Assembly: GCF_022179385.1 (NCBI RefSeq)
Contig: NZ_BPQS01000026.1
Location: 1 to 64,000 of the forward strand
DNA length: 64,000 nt
Source of the DNA: Methylobacterium longum
Lineage (GTDB): Bacteria; Pseudomonadota; Alphaproteobacteria; Rhizobiales; Beijerinckiaceae
Reading direction: 5' to 3'
A model generated the notes under the pieces. The model ran no database searches. It was given only the letters and a program-made list of their open reading frames with translations, and was not told where the DNA came from. Below are positions 1-11,306 of this stretch, piece after piece; positions within the stretch are counted from its first letter, which is position 1, and each line of letters opens with the position of its first letter. The translations under genes were made by a program, and so were the position numbers.

Positions 1-418
1 AGTCGACGATCGCCTGGACGCGCGCCCAGCCTTCCGGAGCGCCGCCGAACAGCGACCACGCCGTCTGCGAGAGCTTGTCGGTGTCGCAGTAGCGCGAGCC
101 CAGGAGGAAGATGAGGACGTCGTCCGGCAGGTCCTGCACCGGGATCTGCCGCGCCTCCGGCACGACCGGATCGGGGGTTCCGGAATCCGCGACCGTGAAA
201 TCCGCCGAGATCGTCACCTGCCCGGGCGGCACGACGAGGCGGTGGCAGATGTTGTCGAAGCCGTCCCGGTATTCGCGCGCCTCGAGGGGCGGATCGAAGG
301 TGATCACCTGCGGTGTCAGAACGTCCCCCAACCGCGAGGGATGGACGCTGAGCATCAGGATCATCGGCGTCGGCTGCGACAGCGTGAAGGCGATATCGAA
401 ACCCGTCCTGATCTTCAT
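1..418 (-). CDS. Transglutaminase-like family protein, N-terminal part (runs off the window)
   Basis: The reading frame starts with ATG at 418, preceded by an AAGGTGG ribosome site, and stays open to base 1, giving the first 139 residues. The protein begins MKIRTGFDIAFTLSQPTP and looks like the N-terminal beta-rich region of bacterial transglutaminase-like proteins. The catalytic Cys-His-Asp core would lie beyond the window edge, so the family call rests on the N-terminal pattern and on the neighbouring transglutaminase-like gene just upstream on the same strand. No signal peptide is seen. A proteolytic or crosslinking role is known only for the family and cannot be tested here. Confidence 0.6.
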   Translation of the reverse strand, partial: MKIRTGFDIAFTLSQPTPMILMLSVHPSRLGDVLTPQVITFDPPLEAREYRDGFDNICHRLVVPPGQVTISADFTVADSGTPDPVVPEARQIPVQDLPDDVLIFLLGSRYCDTDKLSQTAWSLFGGAPEGWARVQAIVD

Positions 419-485
419 CGCGGCCACCTTGCCCTGTCGCCTTCCGCGCGGAGACGCCACGCACGCTCGTTCAGAATCCCGGGGT

Positions 486-1415
486 TCAACGCGCCGCATC
501 GGGGGGAGGCCCCTGCGCGGTGCGGGACGTCGTCGCGTCCGCCGGCAGGGCGATCACGTCGACCTCGACGCGCATGCCCAGATCGTCGCTGGCGAGACCG
601 AAGAAGGAGCCGTGCAGCGGCACGGCCTGCGCGGGGTTGCGCGCCACCGCCACGCGGATCAGGTCGCGGTTGCCGACGATTCCGTTCGTGGGATCGAACT
701 CCACCCAGCCGGCACCCGGGAGATAGACCTGCAGCCACGCGTGGGTGGAGCCGCCGCCCACGTGGCGGGCGCGGTCGTTCCGGGGATTGTAGAGGTAGCC
801 GGACACGAACCGGGCGGCCATGCCCAGGGCCCGCACCCCCTCCATCATCAGCACCGCGAAGTCGCGGCAGGATCCGACCTTGCTGCGCAAGGTGGTCAGC
901 GGATCCTGCACGCCCTTCTCGGACCGGGCGAGGTAGGTGAAGTTCGCCCGGACGCTGCGCGTCATGGCGGCCAGCAGATCCTGCGTGGGGATCCGCCCCT
1001 GGACCGGCAGGAAGCTGCGCGCCCAGGCGTCGATATCGTGGTGTGGATCCGGCCATTGCCGCTCGATGGAACGGGCGAGGTCCGGCATGTCCTCCGCGCC
1101 GTATCCGAACGGGTAGTGGGTCGCGTGGGGCGCGAGCGGGAAGACCGGCGCATGTTCCGGCGTGTGTTCGAGGGTGATGCCGCAGGCGAAGGTCAGCGTT
1201 TCCGCCCGGGTGTCGAAGGTCGTCACGGCGACGCAATTGCCGAACACGTCGAACATCCAGCGCAGGGAGGCCGGCTCGGGGGTGACGTCGAGCGTCGCCT
1301 CGATCAGACGCTGGTCGTAGCTGTCGCGCGGCCGGAACATGATCCGGTGCTCTCCGAAGGCGACCGGGCGCCGGTACCGGTAGACCGTGCGGTGGCGGAC
1401 GGACAGGATCGGCAA
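486..1415 (-). CDS. Transglutaminase-like cysteine protease family protein
   Basis: This 309-residue protein has the family layout: an N-terminal beta domain starting at PILSVRHRTVYRY, then a papain-like core. The catalytic Cys is in KVGSCRDFAVLM, the His in GSTHAWLQVYLPG and the Asp in VEFDPTNG, so the full triad is present. I place the start at TTG 1415 because GGAG sits 9 bases upstream and homologous proteins begin near this point. The frame stays open about 40 codons further, but that extension is Arg/Pro-rich and looks like noncoding overrun. The same-strand downstream gene is a second family member, so the two probably form an operon. Substrate is unknown; no signal peptide suggests a cytoplasmic location. 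Confidence 0.8.
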   Translation of the reverse strand: MPILSVRHRTVYRYRRPVAFGEHRIMFRPRDSYDQRLIEATLDVTPEPASLRWMFDVFGNCVAVTTFDTRAETLTFACGITLEHTPEHAPVFPLAPHATHYPFGYGAEDMPDLARSIERQWPDPHHDIDAWARSFLPVQGRIPTQDLLAAMTRSVRANFTYLARSEKGVQDPLTTLRSKVGSCRDFAVLMMEGVRALGMAARFVSGYLYNPRNDRARHVGGGSTHAWLQVYLPGAGWVEFDPTNGIVGNRDLIRVAVARNPAQAVPLHGSFFGLASDDLGMRVEVDVIALPADATTSRTAQGPPPDAAR

Positions 1416-1625
1416 CTTCTCGGGCTCCGGGCTGTCACCGACTCGGAGACCAGCCATGCAAGGGGCGGGCCCAGCGCGGCCGACCGACGGCCGGAAAATC
1501 CGGCGATCCGGTCTTTTCGGGGAGGCGCGGCGCACTCGCGATCGGGGCCCGCGCCGTTCGACCCCGGTGAACAGCGCCGCCGTCCCGGCAAGACGGCGGC
1601 GAAGGGCGATGGCGGCGCAAGCGCC

Positions 1626-2222
1626 TCAGATCACCGGCGGAGCCGACTCGGCGGCTGCGCGCTCAGCCTCGACCAGCACGTCGAAGGGGCGCCACGGCTT
1701 GGCGATGAACACGGCCTCGGCCGGCAGGTCGGGGCGCGGCAGGCCGTGGCCCGAGGTGATCACCAGCCGCGCCCGGGGCCACAGGGTCGCCACCGCGCGG
1801 GCGAGCTGGAGCCCGTCCATCTGACCGGCCAAGCGGACATCGGCGAAGACCAGGGCCACGTCGCCGCCGCGCGCCTGCAGGACCGACAGCGCGGCCTCGG
1901 CGCTGTCGCATCCGACCACGTTGAGCTCGGTCTCCTCCAGGAGGGTTTCGGCCAGGGCGCGAATCTCGGGATCGTCCTCCACCACGAGGGCGAGGCGCGG
2001 GGGCTCGGCCTCGAGCGTCACGACCGGCGGCTCGTGCCGGGCGGACGCGTCGTCCTCGGTCTGGCGGACGCGGCGGACCAGCGCGGCGAGGTGCTCGGGC
2101 ACGCCCTCGGTGACGAGGTTGTCGTAGAACGAGGCCAGTGTCCGTCCGATCTGATCGAGCGGAAGGCCTGGGGACAGCGTATCGGTGAGCGGCAGGGGTG
2201 CGCTCGTCTGGTGCTTTTTCAA
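1626..2222 (-). CDS. NepR-like domain fused to a response-regulator receiver domain
   Basis: This is a 198-residue protein. Residues about 22-54 (LDQIGRTLASFYDNLVTEGV and onward) match the NepR anti-sigma pattern of alphaproteobacterial general stress response. Residues about 77-198 form a receiver domain with acidic pair E82/D83/D84, phospho-acceptor D128 in FADV and the conserved Lys175 in IAKPW. I chose TTG 2222 as start because GGGGGGAG lies five bases upstream; an ATG at 2255 has no ribosome site. Classical NepR is a free protein that holds sigma factor EcfG and is bound by phosphorylated PhyR. Here the two kinds of module are joined in one chain without an output domain. Function is inferred from domains only. 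Confidence 0.75.
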   Translation of the reverse strand: MKKHQTSAPLPLTDTLSPGLPLDQIGRTLASFYDNLVTEGVPEHLAALVRRVRQTEDDASARHEPPVVTLEAEPPRLALVVEDDPEIRALAETLLEETELNVVGCDSAEAALSVLQARGGDVALVFADVRLAGQMDGLQLARAVATLWPRARLVITSGHGLPRPDLPAEAVFIAKPWRPFDVLVEAERAAAESAPPVI

Positions 2223-2342
2223 GGACTCCCCCCGAAGTCGTACAGTCACGGACATGCAGAACGCGGCGCCTGGGGAGGAAAGTCGGCAATCCGCCCCTGG
2301 TTGCGCGGGGAAATCCGAATCCCGCCTGGCCTCTCGGGAGCG

Positions 2343-3515
2343 TTATTGCGTGGCGAGGCCGGTCTCGGCGTCCGCGTAAGCCATGATGCCGGAGACCGCG
2401 CGGACGTTCTGATAGCGCGAGCCGCGGGTGCTCATCATCGCCTCGAACTTCTCGTGGACCTGCGCCACCGAGAGGCTCAGCGGCTTCCGATGGCGGCCGC
2501 GCCCGACGAAGCGCCCGGCGGCGAAGAAGATCGAGCGGTTGGCGCGCGCCGGTCCCGGAAGCAGCACGGCGGCGGCGGCGGCCGGCTTGTTGACGACGTT
2601 GGCGAGGAACTCTCCGGCGTCATCCACACCCAGGAAGTGGGCGAGGTAGACCTCGCCGAGGGTCAGCTCGCGCCCGATCCGCTGGGCGATGCGGCCGGCG
2701 TCGCGCTTGAGCATCTCGCCGGCCATCAGCGCCGACAGGTAGGGGTCGCGGCGCAGTTCCAGAACGCGGGCGCGCTCGGCCGCGTCGGTGATCACCGGCC
2801 GATCGTTGGCGTCGGCCGTGACCAGCGCGGCCTCCTTCTCCAGCCCGTATTTCGGGCCGAAGTCGCGCACCACCCCGAGCCACGTGCGCTCGATGAACTG
2901 GTAGAGGCCGGTGGCCGACGAGGTCTTGGCCTGGACCGCGGTGACGAAGCTCGACTCCTTGTCGGCCACCGCCATCAGCAGCACCGGATCGGTCTGAACG
3001 GCCTGCGCGGCCCGCACGATCGTCTGCACGAGGTGGCGCCGGATCTTCATCGGGCCGAATTCGAGGATGTCGTTGGGGTCGCCGGCCGCACTCTCCGACA
3101 GCAGGAAGTCGTACGAGACCCGGTCCACCGTGTTGGAGCCGATATCGGTGTCGAGGTCGTGCACCGCGGCGAAGCTGGCGGAGGCGCGCAGCGGCGTCTG
3201 CTCCAGATCGGTATCGGTGGCGAGGGCGACGGTGTGGATGCGCGGGCGCGGCATCGGTAGTTCGGTCGCGGCCTGCGCGGTGGACACCGCCGTCGACAGC
3301 CCGACCTTGCCGAGATCGACACCCGATCCGATCAGGGCCGCGCTGAGGCCCCCGGCGATCAGCGACACCGTGAGCAGGGAGCGGAACAGCGCGGGGCGGC
3401 TGCCATGGGCGCGGCCCAGCATGGGCTGCGCGGCGATCACGTCGGCATGGCGGGCGCCGAAATGGCGCTGGTTGCCGGTGATGGTCCTCGGCGATCCGAC
3501 CGTGCGGCCCTGCAT
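2343..3515 (-). CDS. Lytic transglycosylase (SLT-fold) membrane-anchored protein
   Basis: The 390-residue protein has a single hydrophobic segment near residues 43-65 (LLTVSLIAGGLSAALIGSG), consistent with a signal anchor, then a lytic transglycosylase core. The core motif ADKESSF carries the catalytic Glu, followed by SSATGLYQFIERTWL, typical of SLT family enzymes that cleave the MurNAc-GlcNAc bond of peptidoglycan. Family members act in the periplasm. I use ATG 3515 with GGAG about 13 bases upstream; a GTG seven codons earlier is possible. It is transcribed divergently from alaS across a gap of about 230 bases. Specific role (remodelling, secretion) cannot be told. Confidence 0.8.
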   Translation of the reverse strand: MQGRTVGSPRTITGNQRHFGARHADVIAAQPMLGRAHGSRPALFRSLLTVSLIAGGLSAALIGSGVDLGKVGLSTAVSTAQAATELPMPRPRIHTVALATDTDLEQTPLRASASFAAVHDLDTDIGSNTVDRVSYDFLLSESAAGDPNDILEFGPMKIRRHLVQTIVRAAQAVQTDPVLLMAVADKESSFVTAVQAKTSSATGLYQFIERTWLGVVRDFGPKYGLEKEAALVTADANDRPVITDAAERARVLELRRDPYLSALMAGEMLKRDAGRIAQRIGRELTLGEVYLAHFLGVDDAGEFLANVVNKPAAAAAVLLPGPARANRSIFFAAGRFVGRGRHRKPLSLSVAQVHEKFEAMMSTRGSRYQNVRAVSGIMAYADAETGLATQ

Positions 3516-3744
3516 CGTTATCCCGACTCTCCACACGCCGCTGCGGCGCTACGGACACACCATCGCTTGACAGATGTGGCGACAACACGGCCGCGCTTGT
3601 GGCCGAGTTGCGGCGTCCCGGGGAGATTTCGCGGCGGGCCGCCCGTGACTCGCGCGGGATCCCTCCTTAAGAGGGCGCCATGCGGGTGCCGCGCGGAAGC
3701 GCGCGGCCGCCCTTTCCCCGTGTGTCCTGCCAGAGTCAGCCCTG

Positions 3745-6423
<2,679 letters not shown>

Positions 6424-6447
6424 GGCGGGGGCGGCCGGGCCGCCCTA

Positions 6448-6497
6448 GCCAGCAGCGTGGCCAGCAGCGTGGCCAGCGCCCTGGCCAGCATCGTGGC
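6448..6497. repeat. Four imperfect 12-bp tandem repeats downstream of alaS
   Basis: The unit GCCAGCAGCGTG occurs twice exactly, followed by GCCAGCGCCCTG and GCCAGCATCGTG, then a final GCC. It lies in the gap between the convergent alaS and DUF2147 genes. No gene is needed to explain it. It could affect transcript ends or simply be a slippage product. Confidence 0.85.
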
Positions 6498-6506
6498 CGC
6501 GGGGGA

Positions 6507-6917
6507 TCACTTCACCCGCGTCCAGGTCTGCCGCTTGCAGAAGACGCTCATCACGCAGCCCGCCACCTCGAGGGAGTTGGCGCCCGTGAGCTTGAGCGAG
6601 CCGGAATAGGTCTTGCCGTCGTTCGGGTTGTAGAGCGAGCCCGAGAAGCCGCCGCCGTCGGCCTGCGGCGCGTTCAGGATCTGGATGCCGACGACGCTGC
6701 GGGTGCGCTGGGCCGGATCGGGATTCTTCTCGTCGAGCCCCTTGCCGGGGGCGCTCACGATCGTCCCGCAGAAGCCGCCGCCGCAGGGCGTGATCCGGAC
6801 CCGCGACGTGCCGGTCTCCGTGAGCCAGGTCCCGGACGGGTCGGCGGCCTGCGCCGGGCCGCAGAGCAGGCCGGCCGCCAGCGCCGCCAGAACCGTGGGA
6901 CGTACCGTGAAACGCAT
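6507..6917 (-). CDS. DUF2147 family exported protein
   Basis: The 136-residue product has a clear signal peptide (MRFTVRPTVLAALAAGLLCG, cut near AQA) followed by the DUF2147 pattern: DPSGTWLTETGTSRVRITPC, FCGTIV, and a C-terminal SGSLKLTGANSLEVAGC segment. The start ATG 6917 has GGGAGGAA just upstream. Family members are small periplasmic proteins of unknown biochemical role. Four cysteines could form disulphides. It lies 33 bases downstream of the next gene on the same strand and is probably co-transcribed with it. Confidence 0.8.
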   Translation of the reverse strand: MRFTVRPTVLAALAAGLLCGPAQAADPSGTWLTETGTSRVRITPCGGGFCGTIVSAPGKGLDEKNPDPAQRTRSVVGIQILNAPQADGGGFSGSLYNPNDGKTYSGSLKLTGANSLEVAGCVMSVFCKRQTWTRVK

Positions 6918-6950
6918 CCTGTTCCTCCCGTTGTCAGGTCATCGTGTCGG

Positions 6951-7658
6951 TCAGCGGGACGCCCGGGGCAGCGCGCTGCCCAGGTAGGTCTCCACGACCT
7001 CGCAGAAGGGCTGCCCGGCGCCGGTCGATAGCACGGCGTCGACCTCGAACAGCGGGTCGGTCGGTCCCGTCTCCGCGCCGCGGCCCGGGCCGCGGACCGC
7101 CACCGTGCTGCGCACCGGAGCCAGGGAGCGTACCACCCGGCCGAAGGGCGTGCGGGTGCCGTCCAGGGTGGCGTTCATCTCGGGCGTCAGCCGGGCCGGC
7201 ACGTACCAATTGTCCGCCTCCGACAGGACGCGGTCCCCGCAGGCGAGGCGGACGCGCCGGTACCGCACGGGCTCGTCCGGGCCGATCGCCAGCCGGGCCC
7301 GCTGCGCGACGGAGAGCGGCTTGTCCGGGACGGGCAGCCGCTCGGCGACGAGGTGCGGATCGGCCGCGAGCGCGTGGTCGGCGCACCAGCTCTCGAGGGC
7401 GAAGGTCGCGCTGTGCGCGGCGAGGATCCGGCTCCTCAAGTCGGCGATCAAGGCGTCGTCGCGCGGTTCGGGTGCGGCCTCGCGGGCGGGCGCAGCCTGC
7501 GCCAGGGCACTGCGCGGCGCGCTCACCGCCAGCGCCGACAGAGAAACGGCGAGCAGGAGGCGGCCCGGCAAGCTTTTCCGCGCCGCGCGGAGGGCCCGAT
7601 CAAGTCGAAGCCCAGTCGAGGCCGAACGTTGGAGCGACCGTCCGCAGCGCCACGGCAT
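6951..7658 (-). CDS. Exported protein with possible chorismate-lyase-like fold
   Basis: The product is 235 residues from ATG 7658, with GGGAGG about 12 bases upstream. After a basic N-terminus there is a hydrophobic stretch, LLLAVSLSALAVSAPRSALA, that looks like a signal peptide. The mature part contains YRRVRLACGDRVLSEADNWY, then VPARLTPEMN and TPFGRVVRSL, resembling the UbiC/UTRA fold of chorismate pyruvate-lyase. An exported protein would not make 4-hydroxybenzoate from chorismate, so a biosynthetic role is doubtful and the resemblance may be at fold level only. The frame extends further upstream, but that part is Arg-rich and looks noncoding. Confidence 0.5.
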   Translation of the reverse strand: MPWRCGRSLQRSASTGLRLDRALRAARKSLPGRLLLAVSLSALAVSAPRSALAQAAPAREAAPEPRDDALIADLRSRILAAHSATFALESWCADHALAADPHLVAERLPVPDKPLSVAQRARLAIGPDEPVRYRRVRLACGDRVLSEADNWYVPARLTPEMNATLDGTRTPFGRVVRSLAPVRSTVAVRGPGRGAETGPTDPLFEVDAVLSTGAGQPFCEVVETYLGSALPRASR

Positions 7659-7916
7659 CTCGACACGTATCCTCCCGAACGCGGCGCCGGCTTCAGCACG
7701 GCGGCCGCCGCGTCGATGCCCGGCGATACGCGCGGGTCGAGACGATTCTCGATCCGCGGTGCGGCCGTGCGCGAGATTTAGCCAGGAAAACCCGAGCGGT
7801 CGAGATGGCCGGGGCGCGCCGGCACCGATCGCGTGGCGTCGCCGGGCTCGGCGGAGCCCCCCGCGCGGCGGCACACCCCGAGGAGGGGATCGGGCGGGGC
7901 CTCGATCCGCACGGCG

Positions 7917-9656
7917 TCAGGCCCGACGCGCCGGGGCGGGGAGATCGGTGCAGAGGCCGAGGGCGACTTCGGCGGTCAGGCCGATCGTCTCGCCCAGCGT
8001 CGGGTGCGGGTGGATCGTGCGGCCGATATCGGCGGCGTCCGCCCCCAGCTCGATGGCCAGGGCGATCTCGCCGAGCATGTCGCCCGCGCTCGGGCCGACG
8101 AGGGCGCCGCCGACGACCCGCTTGGTCCCCGCGTCGAACAGCAGCTTGGTCAGGCCGTACTCCGCGCCGTTGGCGATGGCCCGCCCCGAGGCCGCCCAGG
8201 GAAAGCGCGCCACCTCCACGGCCCGGCCGGCCGCCCTGGCGGCGGTCTCGGTGAGGCCGACCCAGGCGATCTCCGGATCCGTGTAGGCCACGGAGGGAAT
8301 CACGGCGGCGTCGAAGCCGGCCCGGTGGCCGGCGGCCACCTCGGCGGCGACGTGGCCCTGATGGACGGCCTTGTGGGCGAGCATCGGCTGGCCGACGAGG
8401 TCGCCGATGGCGAAGATGTGGGGCACGCCGGTGCGCATCTGCGCGTCGACGGGAACGAAGCCGTTCTCCACTGCCACCCCGGCGGCTTCGAGCCCCAGGC
8501 CCGGGCCGTTCGGGCGCCGGCCCGCCGCCTGGAGGACGAGGTCGTAGGTCTGCGGCTCGGCCTCGCCCCCCAGCGCGACCGCGATGCCGTCGGCACCGGC
8601 CGTCGCGGACACGACCTCGGTCCCCGTGAGGATTCGGTCGAACCGGTGCGCGTTGCGCTTCATCCAGACGGCCACCAGGTCGCGGTCGACGCCCTCCAGC
8701 AGGTTCGGCAGGCGCTCGACCACGTCGACCCGGGCGCCCAGGGCGCTGTACACGGTCGCCATCTCCAGGCCGATGATGCCGCCGCCGATCACCAGCAGGC
8801 GCTTCGGCACGAAGGGCAGCTCCAGCGCCCCCGTCGAATTCACGATCCGCGGATCCTCCGGCAGCATCGGGAGGGCCACCGGGGACGAGCCCGCGGCCAC
8901 GATGGCGCGGGCGAAGGCGAGGCTCCGCTCCCCGCCGGCGTGGAGCGCGACCGCGACGGTGGACGCCCCGGTGAAGCGCGCGGTGCCGCGGACCACCTCG
9001 ACCTTGCGCTGGCGCGCCATCTGGGCGAGCCCGTCGGTGAGGCGGCGCACCGTCCCGGCCTTGAAGGTCCGCAGCTTCTCGAGGTCGATTGTCGGGGCAC
9101 CGAAGCTGATCCCGTGCGCGGCGAGGCGCGCGGCCTCCTCGGTGACGGCGGCCACGTGGAGCAGCGCCTTCGAGGGGATGCATCCGACGTTGAGGCAGAC
9201 GCCGCCGAGCGTCGCGTCGCGCTCGACGAGGATCACCCGCTGGCCGAGATCGGCCGCCCGGAAGGCGGCCGCGTAGCCGCCGGGGCCGCCGCCGACGACC
9301 AGCACGTCGCAGGACGGGCCGCCGCCCTCGCCGGGCGGCGGGGCCGCCGTCGCGGGCGCGGGGACCGGTTGCCCGGTCCCCGATCCGGGCTGGGCGCGGG
9401 ATTGCGCCGCCGGCTCCTCGGCCGCGAGGCGGGCGACGAGCGTGCCGGCCGAGACCGTGTCGCCGAGGCCGACCAGCATCTCCACGAGGCGGCCGGCGAC
9501 CGGGGAGGGGATGTCCAGGGTCGCCTTGTCGGATTCGACCATCAGCAGGGTCTGGTCCTTGGCGATCGACTGGCCGGGGGTGACCGGAATCTCGATCACG
9601 GGGACGTCGGCGTAATCGCCGAGATCGGGCACGCGGATGTCGATGGTCTCGGGCAT
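7917..9656 (-). CDS. lpdA: Dihydrolipoyl dehydrogenase (E3) with N-terminal lipoyl domain
   Basis: The 579-residue protein starts at ATG 9656 with a lipoyl domain (IRVPDLGDYADVPVIEIPV; lipoyl Lys in VESDKATLDIP), an Ala/Pro linker, then the flavoprotein. The flavoprotein has the FAD-binding VVGGGPGGYAAAFRAADLG, the redox disulphide in GGVCLNVGCIPSK, and a second nucleotide site, VIGGGIIGLEMA. It reoxidises dihydrolipoamide of the pyruvate dehydrogenase complex, making NADH. It starts 11 bases after the E2 stop, so it is the last gene of the aceE-aceF-lpd operon. The lipoyl domain on E3 is seen in several bacterial PDH complexes and is not an error. Confidence 0.93.
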   Translation of the reverse strand: MPETIDIRVPDLGDYADVPVIEIPVTPGQSIAKDQTLLMVESDKATLDIPSPVAGRLVEMLVGLGDTVSAGTLVARLAAEEPAAQSRAQPGSGTGQPVPAPATAAPPPGEGGGPSCDVLVVGGGPGGYAAAFRAADLGQRVILVERDATLGGVCLNVGCIPSKALLHVAAVTEEAARLAAHGISFGAPTIDLEKLRTFKAGTVRRLTDGLAQMARQRKVEVVRGTARFTGASTVAVALHAGGERSLAFARAIVAAGSSPVALPMLPEDPRIVNSTGALELPFVPKRLLVIGGGIIGLEMATVYSALGARVDVVERLPNLLEGVDRDLVAVWMKRNAHRFDRILTGTEVVSATAGADGIAVALGGEAEPQTYDLVLQAAGRRPNGPGLGLEAAGVAVENGFVPVDAQMRTGVPHIFAIGDLVGQPMLAHKAVHQGHVAAEVAAGHRAGFDAAVIPSVAYTDPEIAWVGLTETAARAAGRAVEVARFPWAASGRAIANGAEYGLTKLLFDAGTKRVVGGALVGPSAGDMLGEIALAIELGADAADIGRTIHPHPTLGETIGLTAEVALGLCTDLPAPARRA

Positions 9657-9667
9657 GGGGGGTGCGG

Positions 9668-11083
9668 TCACAGGAGGGCGCGGCGCAGGTCCGAGAGGAC
9701 CGAGGCCACATGGCCGAGGAAGCGGGCGGCGGCGACGCCGTCCACCACGCGATGGTCCCACGACAGGCTGAGCGGCAGGATCAGGCGCGGCTGGAAGGCC
9801 TTGCCGTCCCACACCGCCTCCGTCCGCGAGCGCGCGGCTCCCAGGATCGCGACCTCGGGGGCGTTGATGATCGGCGTGAAGCCGTCGCCGCCGATCCCGC
9901 CCAGCGACGAGATCGAGAAGCAGCCGCCCTGCATGTTGGAGCCCGCGAGGGTTCCGGCCCGGGCCTTCTCGGCCATCTCGGCCATCTCGGTGGCGATCTC
10001 GATCAGTCCCTTGCGGTCGCAGTCCCGCACCACCGGGACCATCAGGCCCTTGGGCGTGTCCACCGCGAAGCCGACATGGACGTAGTCCTTCAGCACGAGG
10101 TCGCCACCTTCCAGGGAGGTGTTGAACCGCGGATGGGCGCGCAGCGCCGAGGCCGCCGCCTTGATCAGGAACGCCACCATGGTGACCCGGGCGGGGGGCG
10201 TGCGCGGCTCCTTGTTCAGGCCCACGCGGAACGATTCGATCTCGGTGACGTCGGCCCGGTCGAAATTGGTGACGTGCGGGATCGTCAGCCAGTTGCGGCT
10301 GAGATTGGCCCCCGAGAGGCTCTGGATGCGTGACAGCGGCTCGCGCCGCACCGGACCGAACTTGGCGAAATCCACCTGCGGCCAGGGCGGCAGGCCGGCA
10401 CCGATCCCGGATGCGGCGACGGGCTGACGGGCGGGCGCGGCGAGCGCCGCCTTGACGAAGGCGTGCACATCCTCGCGCAGGATCCGTCCCTTCGGCCCGG
10501 TGGCCGGCACGCCGTCGAGGCCCACGCCGAGTTCGCGGGCGAGCAGGCGGACCGACGGGCTGGCATGCACGTCGCCCCGGGTCGCGGGGATCGGATGATC
10601 GGGCTCGGCTCCGGGCGCGGCACCGGGCGCGGCACCGGTCTTCCCTCCGCCCGCGGCGGGGGAGGGCGGCGCGGGAACCGGGTCGGGGGCGGAGAACGAC
10701 GGGGCCGAGCCGGGCGGGGACCCGCCCGCCGGGCCCGCCTCTTCCGGGCGCCCGGCTCCCCTCTCCCGATTCTCGCCGACGGAAGCGCCACCCGGCTCGG
10801 AGGGGGGCGGAAGGGCGCCCGCCGCCGCCGAAGCATCGCCCTGCGCAGGCTCGACTGTCAGGATCGGCGTCCCTTCCGACACCTTCGTGCCCACCGCGAC
10901 CAGCAACTCGCGCACGATGCCGGCCACCGGGGAGGGGACCTCCATGGTGGCCTTGTCGGATTCGATGCTGAGGATCAGGTCGTCCACCGCGAGGCGGTCG
11001 CCGGGCTTCACCAGAAGCTCGATGACCGGCACGTCCCGGTAGTCGCCGATGTCCGGGAGGGCGATCTGCAGCGCGGCGCTCAT
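9668..11083 (-). CDS. aceF: Dihydrolipoamide acetyltransferase, E2 of pyruvate dehydrogenase
   Basis: The 471-residue protein begins at ATG 11083. One lipoyl domain comes first (lipoyl Lys in IESDKATMEVPSP), then a Pro/Ala/Gly-rich flexible linker, then a peripheral-subunit-binding domain (SVRLLARELGVGLDGVPATG), then the acetyltransferase core ending with the catalytic SWDHRVVDG. It transfers acetyl groups from E1 to CoA and forms the core of the complex. Pairing with a homodimeric-type aceE is as expected. The gap to aceE upstream is 223 bases and contains a strong hairpin, so E2-E3 may be expressed at a different level from E1. Confidence 0.93.
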   Translation of the reverse strand: MSAALQIALPDIGDYRDVPVIELLVKPGDRLAVDDLILSIESDKATMEVPSPVAGIVRELLVAVGTKVSEGTPILTVEPAQGDASAAAGALPPPSEPGGASVGENRERGAGRPEEAGPAGGSPPGSAPSFSAPDPVPAPPSPAAGGGKTGAAPGAAPGAEPDHPIPATRGDVHASPSVRLLARELGVGLDGVPATGPKGRILREDVHAFVKAALAAPARQPVAASGIGAGLPPWPQVDFAKFGPVRREPLSRIQSLSGANLSRNWLTIPHVTNFDRADVTEIESFRVGLNKEPRTPPARVTMVAFLIKAAASALRAHPRFNTSLEGGDLVLKDYVHVGFAVDTPKGLMVPVVRDCDRKGLIEIATEMAEMAEKARAGTLAGSNMQGGCFSISSLGGIGGDGFTPIINAPEVAILGAARSRTEAVWDGKAFQPRLILPLSLSWDHRVVDGVAAARFLGHVASVLSDLRRALL

Positions 11084-11229
11084 GGGGTGGAATTCCGGTT
11101 TCTGGAAGGTCGTGGCGGTCTGTTTGCGCCCGGGCAGGCGCGGGAATCGCGGGCCGTTGCGGATGGACCCCGTGCGACGGTCTGCCGTGTCTTCGTTCCG
11201 CCCCCTCATCCCGCGGTGCCGGAGCGGAG

Positions 11230-11284
11230 GCCTCGCAGGAGCCCTCCGGGGACCGCGCGGCCGGCGGGCGGGCTCCTGCGAGGC
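11230..11284. terminator. 15-bp perfect stem-loop between aceE and aceF
   Basis: Arms GCCTCGCAGGAGCCC (11230-11244) and its exact reverse complement (11270-11284) flank a 25-base loop. There is no T-run, so simple rho-independent termination is unlikely. It may attenuate transcription or protect the aceE mRNA 3' end. Confidence 0.6.
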
Positions 11285-11306
11285 GCGCTGCGTGGGGTCA
11301 CCGCCT

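Noticed and set aside
111..3260. Very long plus-strand open frame (1049 codons)
   Set aside because: It lies opposite four well-supported minus-strand genes and its translation is Arg/Gly/His-rich without motifs. Such shadows are normal in GC-rich DNA.
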